Positions 8,298-17,274 of a stretch of DNA of 64,000 nucleotides are shown one piece after another. The notes beneath the pieces are model-generated. The model had not been told where the DNA came from. It did not search any database and saw only the letters and a list, made by a program, of their open reading frames with translations. The translations under genes and the position numbers were made by a program. The DNA comes from Halomonas sp. BDJS001 (lineage in GTDB: Bacteria > Pseudomonadota > Gammaproteobacteria > Pseudomonadales > Halomonadaceae): positions 3,844,001-3,908,000 of the forward strand of contig NZ_CP110535.1 of the NCBI RefSeq assembly GCF_026104355.1. The letters run 5' to 3'. Each line of letters opens with the position of its first letter. Position 1 is the first letter of the stretch.

Positions 8298-9175
8298 GTT
8301 TCGTAGACTCCCTCTGAAAACATCTTCCACTCTGCCGCACGTCGATTGATGAGCCCTTGATTAACTTCACCTTGGGATATATTCCATGCCTTCCATGCAT
8401 CCTCAAGAGAGGAGTAAGGCGTTTCCGCATTAGGATCGTTAATTAGTTTAGCGACTGAAGAAGTGCTAAATCCGCTAATACCCGTGTTATAAGCGAGCAT
8501 AACAGCGGCATCAAACTGATGAGGCTCAAGGGGCACGTTAATCACGTTATTGACGGTATCTACGAACGGTGCCAGGTCATCATCAAACAACTGCTCAGCT
8601 TGCTCAGGGGTAATGCCCTCTTGATAAATCGGCCACTCTTGTTTAGTAATAAGGTGCCCGTAGCCAATGGTAGCTCCGGGTACCCACTGGTCAATATCGT
8701 TACCTGTCTGGTCGTCATAAGGCATTAAACGTAGCCGTTCAATCCCCTTTAACCACTCGGTGCCCTCCGTACTTAGCGACATCGAATCAGCAGATGCCAT
8801 CGCTTCGCTTTCAGCCGAATCAGGGGCGGGCAAGTCCACTGCCGATGCCATAAAGGTCATCGCAGTTACTCCACTCGCGCTAGTAATATCTCCCCCTTCT
8901 CCTGACCCAGAGCCAATCACCACGCCGCCGCAATCCACTGCGTGGCCAGTTAATGCAACGGGTTTGCCATCAACAAAAATCGTACTGGAACCTTCAGCGA
9001 TACTGCGTGGATGCGGCGAGCTGCCCGGTCGTGCATGGGGTTCCAGCGGGTCGCCTAACCGCGCCACTGGCTTGTTATCCATCATAACCGTCGGACTACC
9101 GGCCACCACTGGCGAAGGCACGTAGCCGTTATGATCAGTACCTATGTCATCCACGAGTACAAATTTTTGTCCCAT
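8291..9175 (-). CDS. T6SS effector: PAAR domain fused to GH24-type lysozyme
   Basis: 294 residues. The first ~95 form a PAAR domain (DDIGTDHNGYVPSPVVAGSP ... MMDNKPVARLGDP ... STIFVDGKPVALTGHAVDCG), the sharp tip of the spike. After a linker comes a phage-T4-type muramidase domain from about residue 138: GIERLRLMPYDDQ places a glutamate where GH24 lysozymes have their catalytic one, and PGATIGYGH carries the downstream signature. The C-terminal half is helical (EPHQFDAAVMLAYNTGISGF, INRRAAEWKMF). Predicted action is cleavage of peptidoglycan in the periplasm of a competitor. A GGAG site precedes the start. The downstream exported protein is its likely immunity partner. Confidence 0.9.
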   Translation of the reverse strand: MGQKFVLVDDIGTDHNGYVPSPVVAGSPTVMMDNKPVARLGDPLEPHARPGSSPHPRSIAEGSSTIFVDGKPVALTGHAVDCGGVVIGSGSGEGGDITSASGVTAMTFMASAVDLPAPDSAESEAMASADSMSLSTEGTEWLKGIERLRLMPYDDQTGNDIDQWVPGATIGYGHLITKQEWPIYQEGITPEQAEQLFDDDLAPFVDTVNNVINVPLEPHQFDAAVMLAYNTGISGFSTSSVAKLINDPNAETPYSSLEDAWKAWNISQGEVNQGLINRRAAEWKMFSEGVYETW

Positions 9176-9245
9176 TACTCTTTCTCCAATCTTTGCTAAT
9201 GGCAGCTACCGTTCCCCTCATGTTTCTGCATCTGTTGCCTTACCT

Positions 9246-9857
9246 TTACTCATCCCACTTGGCTGGCGCTTCGTAGCTCGCTACCTCAAAAGCATCGACG
9301 TACATACGCTGAAAGCCCGCCGCTTCCAGGCTTTGAATCGCCGTGTGGCAACCCAGTGGTAGCCGCGTCTGTAGCGGTACGCCGCTTAAACTCAGCCGGG
9401 CAGCGGTCAGCAGGCGTGCACCATGGCCACTGCCCTTCCACTCTTGGCTGATAAAGAAGAAGCGCAGTTGCCAGGCGGCTTCGTCATCGGGTCGGCACGC
9501 CAACACCATCCCCAGCGGCGGGCCATCCCCATGGCGCAGGGCGAGTAAACGCCCCTGCCAGTGCTCAACGTGCTCTTGATCGCGCTGCAACCACACCTGG
9601 CGGTGCAGGGTAAATTCCAGTGCGCGGCGAAGCGTATCCAGGTAACCCTTATCACGCAGTACCCAGGGCGAATGCCCTTTTGCATCGGCGCGCTGAACGG
9701 CTTCGATAAAACTATCGAGATCCCCTTCGCGGGCGTTTTCAAGCGTGCGCGAAGCACCTTGGCCACTAGCGGCAGAGCCGCTATCTGCATGGCCACCTGA
9801 GTGGCCATGGGTCGCGATAGGAGTGTGGGAGAGCCATTGCTTAAGTTTCGTTAGCAT
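9246..9857 (-). CDS. GNAT-like acetyltransferase encoded in the T6SS operon
   Basis: 203 residues from the ATG at 9857 (MLTKLKQWLSHTP), which lies inside the last codons of tssM (17-bp overlap). Upstream in-frame starts would overlap tssM much further. After a low-complexity Gly/Ser/His stretch, residues ~60-200 look like a GNAT fold: LRFFFISQEWKGSGHGARLL resembles the acetyl-CoA loop (Q/R-x-x-G-x-G/A pattern) and CHTAIQSLEAAGFQR the usual C-terminal strand and helix. Substrate and role in secretion are unknown. The overlap implies coupled expression, so it may modify a T6SS component or effector. Confidence 0.65.
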   Translation of the reverse strand: MLTKLKQWLSHTPIATHGHSGGHADSGSAASGQGASRTLENAREGDLDSFIEAVQRADAKGHSPWVLRDKGYLDTLRRALEFTLHRQVWLQRDQEHVEHWQGRLLALRHGDGPPLGMVLACRPDDEAAWQLRFFFISQEWKGSGHGARLLTAARLSLSGVPLQTRLPLGCHTAIQSLEAAGFQRMYVDAFEVASYEAPAKWDE

Positions 9858-12800
9858 AGGGCCCTCGTTCTGCGTAAAGTGCCGACGGTAGCTGGAAGCC
9901 TGCGGCGGGCGAACGGGTAAAGGGATTGGGCGTGCTATCGGTAAATAGGCGATAACGCATAGCGCCCCCGTCAACGTTGAAACGAAGCTCTAACTCACGC
10001 TCATTGACGCTGGTGATGTCTGCCTCTTCCAACAGCCGGAACCAGGCCCAGGCGCCATCGCGAGTCATACTCCGCGGCGAGCGGTTTACCTGACTGGGCA
10101 CCATGGTAATGCGGCTATCGGTGCCGCCCCGCAGCGTATTCGGCCAAATCATCGATACCCGGCTGCTGGCACTGTGCGTGTATTCGATGAGTTGGCCATC
10201 GGCACTGATCACACTGCGACGCTTGTCGGGGCTTAAGCTGATCGGCTCTAGCGAGAACTCAACGTCTAGTGCGCCATCAGGGCCAAAGTAGGCTCGGCGA
10301 ATTTGCTCCGCCTGGGACACGGCGGCAAACACACTTTCACGCAGTAACGAATTGCCCTGGGTGTCCACCAACTGCTCAGGCGCACCTTCGATAAAGGGCT
10401 GCAGGTTATCCTGATAGAAGCTGTCGAGTATGCCTTCAGGCGCAAAGAAGGCTTCAAAGTCGCTTAGCGACGCATCTCGGCTGGCACTGGGCACCAGCGG
10501 ATAGCGCCCGGCTAAACGCTCTTGGTAAGGAGCCACCACCTCATCTATCCAAATATTTTCCAGGTGACTGATAGCGCTTGCCATGATGAGCTGCCAGCTT
10601 TGATCTGCCAGGCTTTTCAGCATGCCCGCCACCGGCTCGGGAGAGCTGTCAGCGATACGTTGCAGGCGATAAATGGGATCATCGCCGCGCAGCGATAAGC
10701 GGTCACGCGCGCCTATGAAAGCAGCGCGCCCTGGGTCGCTGGCTTCGTCTATCTCTAGCAGGTAATCACGCAGCTCCGTTACTGCTGACTTAATCTCTTC
10801 CAGCGAGGAGGGATCCCCCTCTTGAGCGTTGGAGAGCTTGTTAATCTCGGTAAACTGCTGTTCGATATCGTGGGCAAGCTGATAACGCGGCGAGTTCTGC
10901 AGCGCTTCGCGGGCTTCCTCGTCATCGTCAGGCAGTTCCGGATAGAGACGGGTATTATGCTCGACCGCCGCTAACAGACGGTCTAGCGGACGCTCGGCAC
11001 TGACCAGTGCATCAGCGACCACCGCCGCCTGGTGAATATCCGGCAAGGGCACCAGCAGCGTATTACGCAAGGCATCGCGCCAGCTCACCCGGTAGTCACT
11101 GACATAGTAGTCACGCAGAGCGTCTTGCAGTTGCTGCCGGTCGGCGTTGCTGAAGTTGATATCTTCGCGCTGATCCAGTACCCACAGGTCGATCAGAGCG
11201 AGTTCGGTTGCTCTATCAAGCTGTTGCAGGAAGTGGTTCTCGAAGCCGCCCCGGGTAACCAGATACGGCAGTTGCACATACGAGGGCTCATCGTTACGCG
11301 CCATAAACACCGTGTTGAACATCGACCCCACCTGACGGCGCAAATCGAGAGGATCTCCGCGACGGCTACTGTCAGCTTTCATGGTGGCGTAGACCCGCTC
11401 ATCCATAGGCACACGTGATAGGTCTTCTATCGCGGCGACTAAGCTGCCGCGCAGTGGTGCCATGGCGTATTCAGCACGTCGATTACCAGCGGCGACCTTG
11501 CTCTCCAAATCGCTGTGCTGCAGGGCGTAATCTAAATGGTCGAGCAGACGATCTTGAATTTCACCACGCTGAGGGAAATCCGACTGCCAACGCTGTGCCA
11601 TAAAGTCGTGTACGCGCTCAGGCTGGCGGCCACCGGCGTCAGACATCATGCGCAAAATTCGCAGCAGCGCCAGCTTGGCGTTACTGCCCTCCTCTTCGCG
11701 GTTCATGTCATCCATGATGCCCACCATCAAGGCTGGCAGGAACTGGTACTCCAGCATGGCTAAGTAGGCATTTTCTACCTGTCCGCCAATCACATGGCCT
11801 TGATAAAGCCCCATATCGGCAAGGAAAGGGGTGTGCGTGCGGTAGCCCTCGAAGGTTTGCATCGCATCACGCAGACGATCCAGCGGCGCCAGCATTTCGT
11901 AGCCCGTTGGGTCGTCGCTCTGAAACTCTTCGGGATGAGTGGCCAGGAAGGTTTCCGCCCGATGTTCGACGGTGGCAAGCGAGGTCGCGTTTTTCTGGTA
12001 GAAATGACTCCATCCACCAATCATTACCGCAGCCACTAACATGCAGCCAACAATGCATGCTTGGCGAATACGCTGTCGGCGATGGGCGACTTTGGCGTTA
12101 TCACCGGCCAGACCAGCTTCCGGATAAATGACTTTTTCAAACAGTTCTTCGGTGAAATACAGCGCGCTGCGCGTCGCCCGGTGCGCCGGCTGTACGCTTT
12201 CAGACATGCCATAACGGCGTGCCGCAGCATCCACGAAAGGATCCTCAGGTACCCCTTGTTGGTAGACCGAGGTGAAATACGTGCCGCGTACAATGGCCGC
12301 GGTGGAAAAACGGTCGCTGGAGAGCGCTTCATTGAGGAAACCTAGCAGCACATCGCGCAGCCCTGCTAGTTGGCGCACAAAGCGGAACACCGATTCCCGC
12401 TCTTCGCGGTCGCGGCACTCTACCAGCATGGTGGGCATCGCACGATTAAGCCGTTCCAACATGCTGTCGTAGGCGGCGGCGAACTCCTCTTCCCACTTTC
12501 CTGGTGTATCAATGGATTTAGCCGAGAAGGTAAAGCCTAGCGGCGCCCGCCGTGCCGCCCGCGAATAATGGCGGAAGAAATCGTCAAAACCGTGCAGCAA
12601 ATCCATTTTGCTGAAGGTGACGTAAACCGGTAAGCGGCTACCGTGGCGCTCCATCAGCTCACGCAGGCGGCTGCGTAATAAGGTGGCGTAAGCCTTACGT
12701 ACGGCGACCTGGGCGTGGCTAAGACGCGCTAAATCAAGCACCAGTACAACACCGTCCAGCGGGCGCCGTGGGCGGTTACGCTCTAGCCACTCAGTGAAGT

Positions 12801-13491
12801 GATCCCAGAGGCGGCTATTGAGTTCGACAGGCTCGCCTGTTTCCAGTGCGCCTTGGGTCAATAACTCGCCGTCGGGGTCGATCAGTACCGCTTTATCACC
12901 AATCCACCAGTCAAAGCCAAAGCGGTTTTTCTTGCTGCTGATACCTGAGGCTTTCATGACATTGGACAGCGCAAAGTTCTGCCCTGAGCGATTGACCAGG
13001 CTGGTTTTGCCCGCGTTTTCGACGCCCATGACCAAATACCAGGGGAGCCGGTAGCGGCTGCTGTCCCCGCCGCCAACACTATCAATAATTTCCGATAGTA
13101 CGTGGTTCAGCGAGGCTTCTTGTTGCTCGATACTCTCCTGTATGGGATCTGACTGATGCGACTCCACGTCCTGGGCGAGTTGATCAGCTTCACGCAGCCG
13201 ACGGGAGAGGCGCACTCCCCAAATCACCGCCACTAGCGTTGCCAACGCCAAGGTGGCCAATAAGCGATTGACCCAGGGACCTAACGGGTAGCTGTCACGC
13301 ACTTCCCAGCTTGGCCCTAACCACCAGATAGCTACCAACAGTAGTACGATCACCACGGCCCACATGGCCATGGTAAACCGCCCTAGCCCTTTGACTCTGT
13401 TAGCCTGCGCCTTGGCGCGGTTATGCGTGCTCTGCGCACGTGAAAAGCCGGGCACCCAGCGGCTCAGCCTTGATTTCAATGTTCCCCACAT
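9841..13491 (-). CDS. tssM: TssM (IcmF/VasK) inner-membrane T6SS component
   Basis: 1216 residues, normal for the family. Two N-terminal membrane segments (MAMWAVVIVLLLVAIWWLG and LLATLALATLVAVIWG) are followed by a cytoplasmic GTPase-like domain with a P-loop (MGVENAGKTSLV) and a third membrane segment near residue 480 (ACIVGCMLVAAVMIGGW). The long remainder is the periplasmic IcmF-related region that contacts TssJ. With TssL and TssJ it builds the trans-envelope complex. It is last in the structural operon, 57 bp after tssA, and its end overlaps the GNAT-like gene. Confidence 0.97.
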   Translation of the reverse strand: MWGTLKSRLSRWVPGFSRAQSTHNRAKAQANRVKGLGRFTMAMWAVVIVLLLVAIWWLGPSWEVRDSYPLGPWVNRLLATLALATLVAVIWGVRLSRRLREADQLAQDVESHQSDPIQESIEQQEASLNHVLSEIIDSVGGGDSSRYRLPWYLVMGVENAGKTSLVNRSGQNFALSNVMKASGISSKKNRFGFDWWIGDKAVLIDPDGELLTQGALETGEPVELNSRLWDHFTEWLERNRPRRPLDGVVLVLDLARLSHAQVAVRKAYATLLRSRLRELMERHGSRLPVYVTFSKMDLLHGFDDFFRHYSRAARRAPLGFTFSAKSIDTPGKWEEEFAAAYDSMLERLNRAMPTMLVECRDREERESVFRFVRQLAGLRDVLLGFLNEALSSDRFSTAAIVRGTYFTSVYQQGVPEDPFVDAAARRYGMSESVQPAHRATRSALYFTEELFEKVIYPEAGLAGDNAKVAHRRQRIRQACIVGCMLVAAVMIGGWSHFYQKNATSLATVEHRAETFLATHPEEFQSDDPTGYEMLAPLDRLRDAMQTFEGYRTHTPFLADMGLYQGHVIGGQVENAYLAMLEYQFLPALMVGIMDDMNREEEGSNAKLALLRILRMMSDAGGRQPERVHDFMAQRWQSDFPQRGEIQDRLLDHLDYALQHSDLESKVAAGNRRAEYAMAPLRGSLVAAIEDLSRVPMDERVYATMKADSSRRGDPLDLRRQVGSMFNTVFMARNDEPSYVQLPYLVTRGGFENHFLQQLDRATELALIDLWVLDQREDINFSNADRQQLQDALRDYYVSDYRVSWRDALRNTLLVPLPDIHQAAVVADALVSAERPLDRLLAAVEHNTRLYPELPDDDEEAREALQNSPRYQLAHDIEQQFTEINKLSNAQEGDPSSLEEIKSAVTELRDYLLEIDEASDPGRAAFIGARDRLSLRGDDPIYRLQRIADSSPEPVAGMLKSLADQSWQLIMASAISHLENIWIDEVVAPYQERLAGRYPLVPSASRDASLSDFEAFFAPEGILDSFYQDNLQPFIEGAPEQLVDTQGNSLLRESVFAAVSQAEQIRRAYFGPDGALDVEFSLEPISLSPDKRRSVISADGQLIEYTHSASSRVSMIWPNTLRGGTDSRITMVPSQVNRSPRSMTRDGAWAWFRLLEEADITSVNERELELRFNVDGGAMRYRLFTDSTPNPFTRSPAAGFQLPSALYAERGPYANET

Positions 13492-13548
13492 GAGCCTTTA
13501 ATCCTCGTCCCTAGTGATAAAGTCGATCATCGTTGCCATCCCCTGAGG

Positions 13549-15012
13549 TCATGTTCTAAGCGATGCCTGAAGCCGCGAAACCAGTGCTGGCTCCCACTGC
13601 TCTAAATCAAGTTCATTAACCGTTTGATGCAGCGTGCTGTAGTGCTGCTGGGCCAGCGTTTCTAGCCCCGCCTCTTTCAGCAAGTCAGCGCTGGCCAAAC
13701 GCCAATAAGTGCTCTCGCGGAGAGAGCGCGCCGACGCTAACCCCTGATCAAGCACCTGCAAAGCAGGCCCTAACCCTTCACTCCCCATGTAGGTACGCGC
13801 CTCTTCTAACCCTGCATGCCATGCTTCGCCGCCCCCCGAACTGTCATTTGCACCCGAGCCCGCGCCGCTATACAGCCACTGCTGTGTTTCGTTATCCAAA
13901 AAGGGCGAGCCATCGTTAAACGTTAACGACTCAATACCGGGGAGCCTTTCCACAAACCGCGCAGACTCATCACGAATAGCCTCAGCGCAGCGCGGCAGAC
14001 CTAGCCGTTTGGCCAGCTCGGCACTCAGGCGGTGCCCTTCTAGCCAGTAGGGGCTGACCGCGACGCTTTTCTCTATACGCTGCCAAAGCGCTTCGTCACC
14101 GCCGCGGGAAAGCGCCTCTCGATAATCAGCCACCCGGTCAGCAGCCACGGGGGCTAACTCGGTACGCCCCCCTTCCCGTGCAGCAGGTAACGCCTGGATG
14201 GCGCTCCAGATGGCATAGCGACGCAAGCGGTATGCCAGCGGCTCGCCCGGGTTTTGCTCGTTTAGAAAATCGGCCATTTTGAGCAGAGACTGTCGGTTGG
14301 CGCGCTCATTGCCTGCCTCCAGACGCAGTTCGGGGACTTTTGCCCCGCCGGGCTGCTCAACCTTTTCAGCCCCGCTGGAGGAAGAAGATGCGACCGTCCG
14401 CGCATCGCCACCGGACGCGTTGCCACCTTGAGAGTCCGATGCAGCACGGTTTTGATTAGGCTGTTTTTCATCCAGCAGGCGCATCAGCTCGTCTAGTGAG
14501 TCAGCGGGCAACTGTTTGTCCGCGGCTAACGTTTGCAGTTTTTCCAGCGAGTCGCGGCAGGCCAGAAACTCATCCTCGGCATTATGAAAGTCGAGGCCCG
14601 CGGCAAGCTTCAGCGTGCGTTGGGTAAATTGCTGAAACAGCCTGGGCCGCAACTTAGCCCCACGGGCTCCATTGAAGGGGTATGCCAACGCCCACCAGGC
14701 TTCAAGACAACCGGCCAGTAGCCTAAGGGAAAGCGCAAAACGTACACCATTGCCTTCATGCTGCAGGCAGTGAAGCAGGTGCCCCAACACCTTTAGGTCT
14801 TTGCCTTTGTGGCTGAGCATGGTGATTGCTAATGTCTCTGCCGTGTCCCAATCAACGTCTTGGTGCTGCAATGAACCGACTTTCATCATTTCAGCCTCAA
14901 GACGCAGGTAATCGGCGCTGTCCTCCAGCGCAACGCCAATCTCCTCGCCTCGCTCATTGGCGGGCAGGGGGGCTAGCAGGGGTTCAAGGTGACTATCCGC
15001 CGTTATACGCAT
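13549..15012 (-). CDS. tssA: TssA (VasJ/ImpA-type) T6SS cap protein
   Basis: 487 residues. The ATG at 15012 has GAGGAG about 6 nt upstream; a GTG three bases earlier is less likely. The N-terminal ImpA_N domain is clear (LEPLLAPLPANERGEEI ... LRLEAEMMKVGSLQHQDVDW ... KDLKVLGHLLHCLQHE ... LEAWWALAYPFNGAR). A Ser/Gly-rich linker (residues ~195-215) leads to a VasJ-like C-terminal helical region (WYRLRRYAIWSAIQ-like, SPYWLEGHRLSAELAKRLG). TssA proteins prime and coordinate sheath and tube assembly. Flanked by vasI and tssM. Confidence 0.93.
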   Translation of the reverse strand: MRITADSHLEPLLAPLPANERGEEIGVALEDSADYLRLEAEMMKVGSLQHQDVDWDTAETLAITMLSHKGKDLKVLGHLLHCLQHEGNGVRFALSLRLLAGCLEAWWALAYPFNGARGAKLRPRLFQQFTQRTLKLAAGLDFHNAEDEFLACRDSLEKLQTLAADKQLPADSLDELMRLLDEKQPNQNRAASDSQGGNASGGDARTVASSSSSGAEKVEQPGGAKVPELRLEAGNERANRQSLLKMADFLNEQNPGEPLAYRLRRYAIWSAIQALPAAREGGRTELAPVAADRVADYREALSRGGDEALWQRIEKSVAVSPYWLEGHRLSAELAKRLGLPRCAEAIRDESARFVERLPGIESLTFNDGSPFLDNETQQWLYSGAGSGANDSSGGGEAWHAGLEEARTYMGSEGLGPALQVLDQGLASARSLRESTYWRLASADLLKEAGLETLAQQHYSTLHQTVNELDLEQWEPALVSRLQASLRT

Positions 15013-15030
15013 CACGAACTCCTCTACCCA

Positions 15031-15690
15031 CTACCAGCGACAGGCGCTGCGCAGCGGTTGAATTTGCTGGCGCAGTCCTGATACATCAAAACGCAGCCCA
15101 TCCAGAGCCGCTGTATCACTACTCAACACAAGCTCGCTGGCACTCAATAACTGCCGCAGCGTTTCAATGGCGGGCAGGCCGCGTCCGCCGCTAACCACAT
15201 GGCCGTTATCGCGCACGCGCCACTGTTGAGTGACATCCCGCCCATCCGCGACGACTCGCAACGACACGCGAGCCGTATCCAAGGCATTGGGCAGGTGTAC
15301 CTGGAAGCGGGTAATTAACTTCTCGCAGGCCAGTACCAAGACGGGGCGCGGTGGGGTGGTGCCTCGTGCGGGCACCGTCATCAGCACTTGATCCCCCTCG
15401 GCGCTGACGATCAGGCCAAAGTCATCGGCGCTGCGTTTCTCCTCTTGGCTGATGACTGAGTGCCAGAGGGGAGGCAATTCAACGCTATCAGTGGGCGCGC
15501 GCTGCTCGTCCAGGAAAAGATTGTCGTAACAGCCCAGGCGATCCAAGCGCGAGCTTTCCTGGCCGCATTGACGCGCCTGCTCCAATAAAGCCGCACTATC
15601 CTCTGCCTGTAGGGCATTGCTCATGCTGAATAGCCAGAGGCAAATCAGTAGCCTGTACTGCCATCGGCAGCTTACGAATGTCACTTTCAT
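15031..15690 (-). CDS. vasI: VasI/TagO-family T6SS-associated exported protein
   Basis: 219 residues. An N-terminal hydrophobic segment (YRLLICLWLFSMSNALQA) is probably a signal peptide. The next part (LLEQARQCGQESSRLDRLGCYDNLF) and the conserved centre (DFGLIVSAEGDQVLMTVPARG ... PVLVLACEKLITRFQVHLP) match the VasI (VCA0118-type) accessory family. Its ATG overlaps the vasH stop (ATGA), so translation is coupled. The family is found only in T6SS loci; the precise role is not settled. Confidence 0.82.
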   Translation of the reverse strand: MKVTFVSCRWQYRLLICLWLFSMSNALQAEDSAALLEQARQCGQESSRLDRLGCYDNLFLDEQRAPTDSVELPPLWHSVISQEEKRSADDFGLIVSAEGDQVLMTVPARGTTPPRPVLVLACEKLITRFQVHLPNALDTARVSLRVVADGRDVTQQWRVRDNGHVVSGGRGLPAIETLRQLLSASELVLSSDTAALDGLRFDVSGLRQQIQPLRSACRW

Positions 15691-17270
15691 TTAGCATCCA
15701 GTTCTAGCAATTGGCATTTGTGGGAGAGCGTTCGCTTGGGTATTCCCAGGCTCTCTGCTGCAAGGGCACGATTCCCGCCGTAGTAAAGCAATCGCTGGCT
15801 AATCAATTGGGCTTCATAATCACGCACCGCTTGGCGCAGATCATGAATCTTACTCAGCGTGCCGTTGGCTTCTGGCGTCGCTGAATCAGACCCACTGTTG
15901 GTATCACTGGGCAGCAGCAAGGCTTCAATATCGCCACCGGCAGGGGTCATGGCGCAGGCATAATCGATCAAGTTTTTAAGCTCGCGTACGTTGCCGGGGT
16001 AATCACGCTCTTTTAGCTGCCGCAAAGCGGCGGGCGTGATCCCCATCTCACTGCGCTCTTCCCGGGCACAGAAATCAGCAACAAAGTGCTCGGCCAGGAA
16101 GGCGATGTCTTCACGCCGTGCCGAAAGCGATGGCAGCGAAAGCGGAAATTGGCCCAAGCGATAGTAAAGGTCAGCGCGAAACCGCTGCTCTTTGATCTGC
16201 TCGCGTAGCGGCTGATGGGTAGCCGCAATAAGACGCAGATCGGCGCAGCGTTCTTCGTTCGACCCTAGAGGCCGATAGCGACCACTCTCCAGCACTCTGA
16301 GCAACTTGGCTTGCAGCGCTAGCGGCATATCGCCGATTTCATCCAGAAACAGCGTACCGCCGTCGGCTTGGGCGATAAGCCCTTCTCTGGCTTGCTCAGC
16401 CCCTGAAAACGCTCCTTTGGAGTGGCCGAACAGCTCGGACTCCAGCAACGATTCGGGAATCGCGGCACAGTTAATCGCCATGAACGGTGCCTTGGCGCGT
16501 GCCGAGAAACGGTGGATCGCTCTGGCCACAAGATCTTTACCGGTGCCGGTTTCGCCCTGCAGTAACACCGCTAAGTTGGTTTCCGCCGCACGAATCACCT
16601 GCTGCCGAAGCTCTTGCATGGCGATGGAGTTGCCCAATAAATCGCTCGCAAGCTTGGCCGCTAACCCCTGGCGGCGAGTGGTGTCGTTGAGCTTAGCTAA
16701 CGAGTCACGCAAAACGGCTGATTTCTGGCGCTCTCCCTGGCTACTGGCCAGACGCGACCACAAGCGGCACAACAGGGTCTCGAAAGCCGCAAAATCGCTG
16801 CACTCCATGAGGCTCGTCAAGGTGGTCGCTTCCGTTACCAAGGCCAGCACACCCAGCCACTCCCGCGAACTATCCTGGAGCCGTAACGGCCTCACGTGTA
16901 GCCGCAAGTTGCCGCCCAAGGAGGCCATTTGGGCTTGAAAACCAGGGTGGTCCAGCCGGGTGCGCGCTTCTCCCACGCCCAGTGTCACCGGTTTGCCGGT
17001 GCGAATGGCATGGGCATAGGGGTGACTAAACTCATCACAGTTAAAGCGTGCCTCGCTATTATCGCGGCCCACCCAGCGACCACTGCTGTCTAAATAGAGG
17101 CACTCCACCCACTCCAGACCCAGGCTATTGGCCAGCAGCTGGCGACTGCGTAAGCGCAGCTCCCGCGGTGTAGTACTTTCAACCAGTGCAAGCGCCATGG
17201 GCATCGCCGCCAGCCCGGCTAAAGGCTGCGCTTCGCTAGCACTGCGCTGGTCAAGAGCCTTTACCTGCAT
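15687..17270 (-). CDS. vasH: VasH-type sigma-54-dependent activator of the T6SS
   Basis: 527 residues from the ATG at 17270, with a GGAGGTGG site inside the end of clpV. A longer frame to 17312 overlaps clpV and lacks a site. The N-terminal ~200 residues look like a GAF-type sensor region. The AAA+ domain has Walker A GETGTGKD, the sigma-54 contact loop as GAFSGA (canonical form GAFTGA), Walker B GGTLFLDEIGDMP and the sensor region LIAATHQPL. The Fis-type helix-turn-helix ends the protein (NRALAAESLGIPKRTLSHK). It should activate RNA polymerase-sigma-54, the obvious target being the hcp promoter at 29923-29939. Confidence 0.95.
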   Translation of the reverse strand: MQVKALDQRSASEAQPLAGLAAMPMALALVESTTPRELRLRSRQLLANSLGLEWVECLYLDSSGRWVGRDNSEARFNCDEFSHPYAHAIRTGKPVTLGVGEARTRLDHPGFQAQMASLGGNLRLHVRPLRLQDSSREWLGVLALVTEATTLTSLMECSDFAAFETLLCRLWSRLASSQGERQKSAVLRDSLAKLNDTTRRQGLAAKLASDLLGNSIAMQELRQQVIRAAETNLAVLLQGETGTGKDLVARAIHRFSARAKAPFMAINCAAIPESLLESELFGHSKGAFSGAEQAREGLIAQADGGTLFLDEIGDMPLALQAKLLRVLESGRYRPLGSNEERCADLRLIAATHQPLREQIKEQRFRADLYYRLGQFPLSLPSLSARREDIAFLAEHFVADFCAREERSEMGITPAALRQLKERDYPGNVRELKNLIDYACAMTPAGGDIEALLLPSDTNSGSDSATPEANGTLSKIHDLRQAVRDYEAQLISQRLLYYGGNRALAAESLGIPKRTLSHKCQLLELDAK

Positions 17271-17274
17271 GGCG

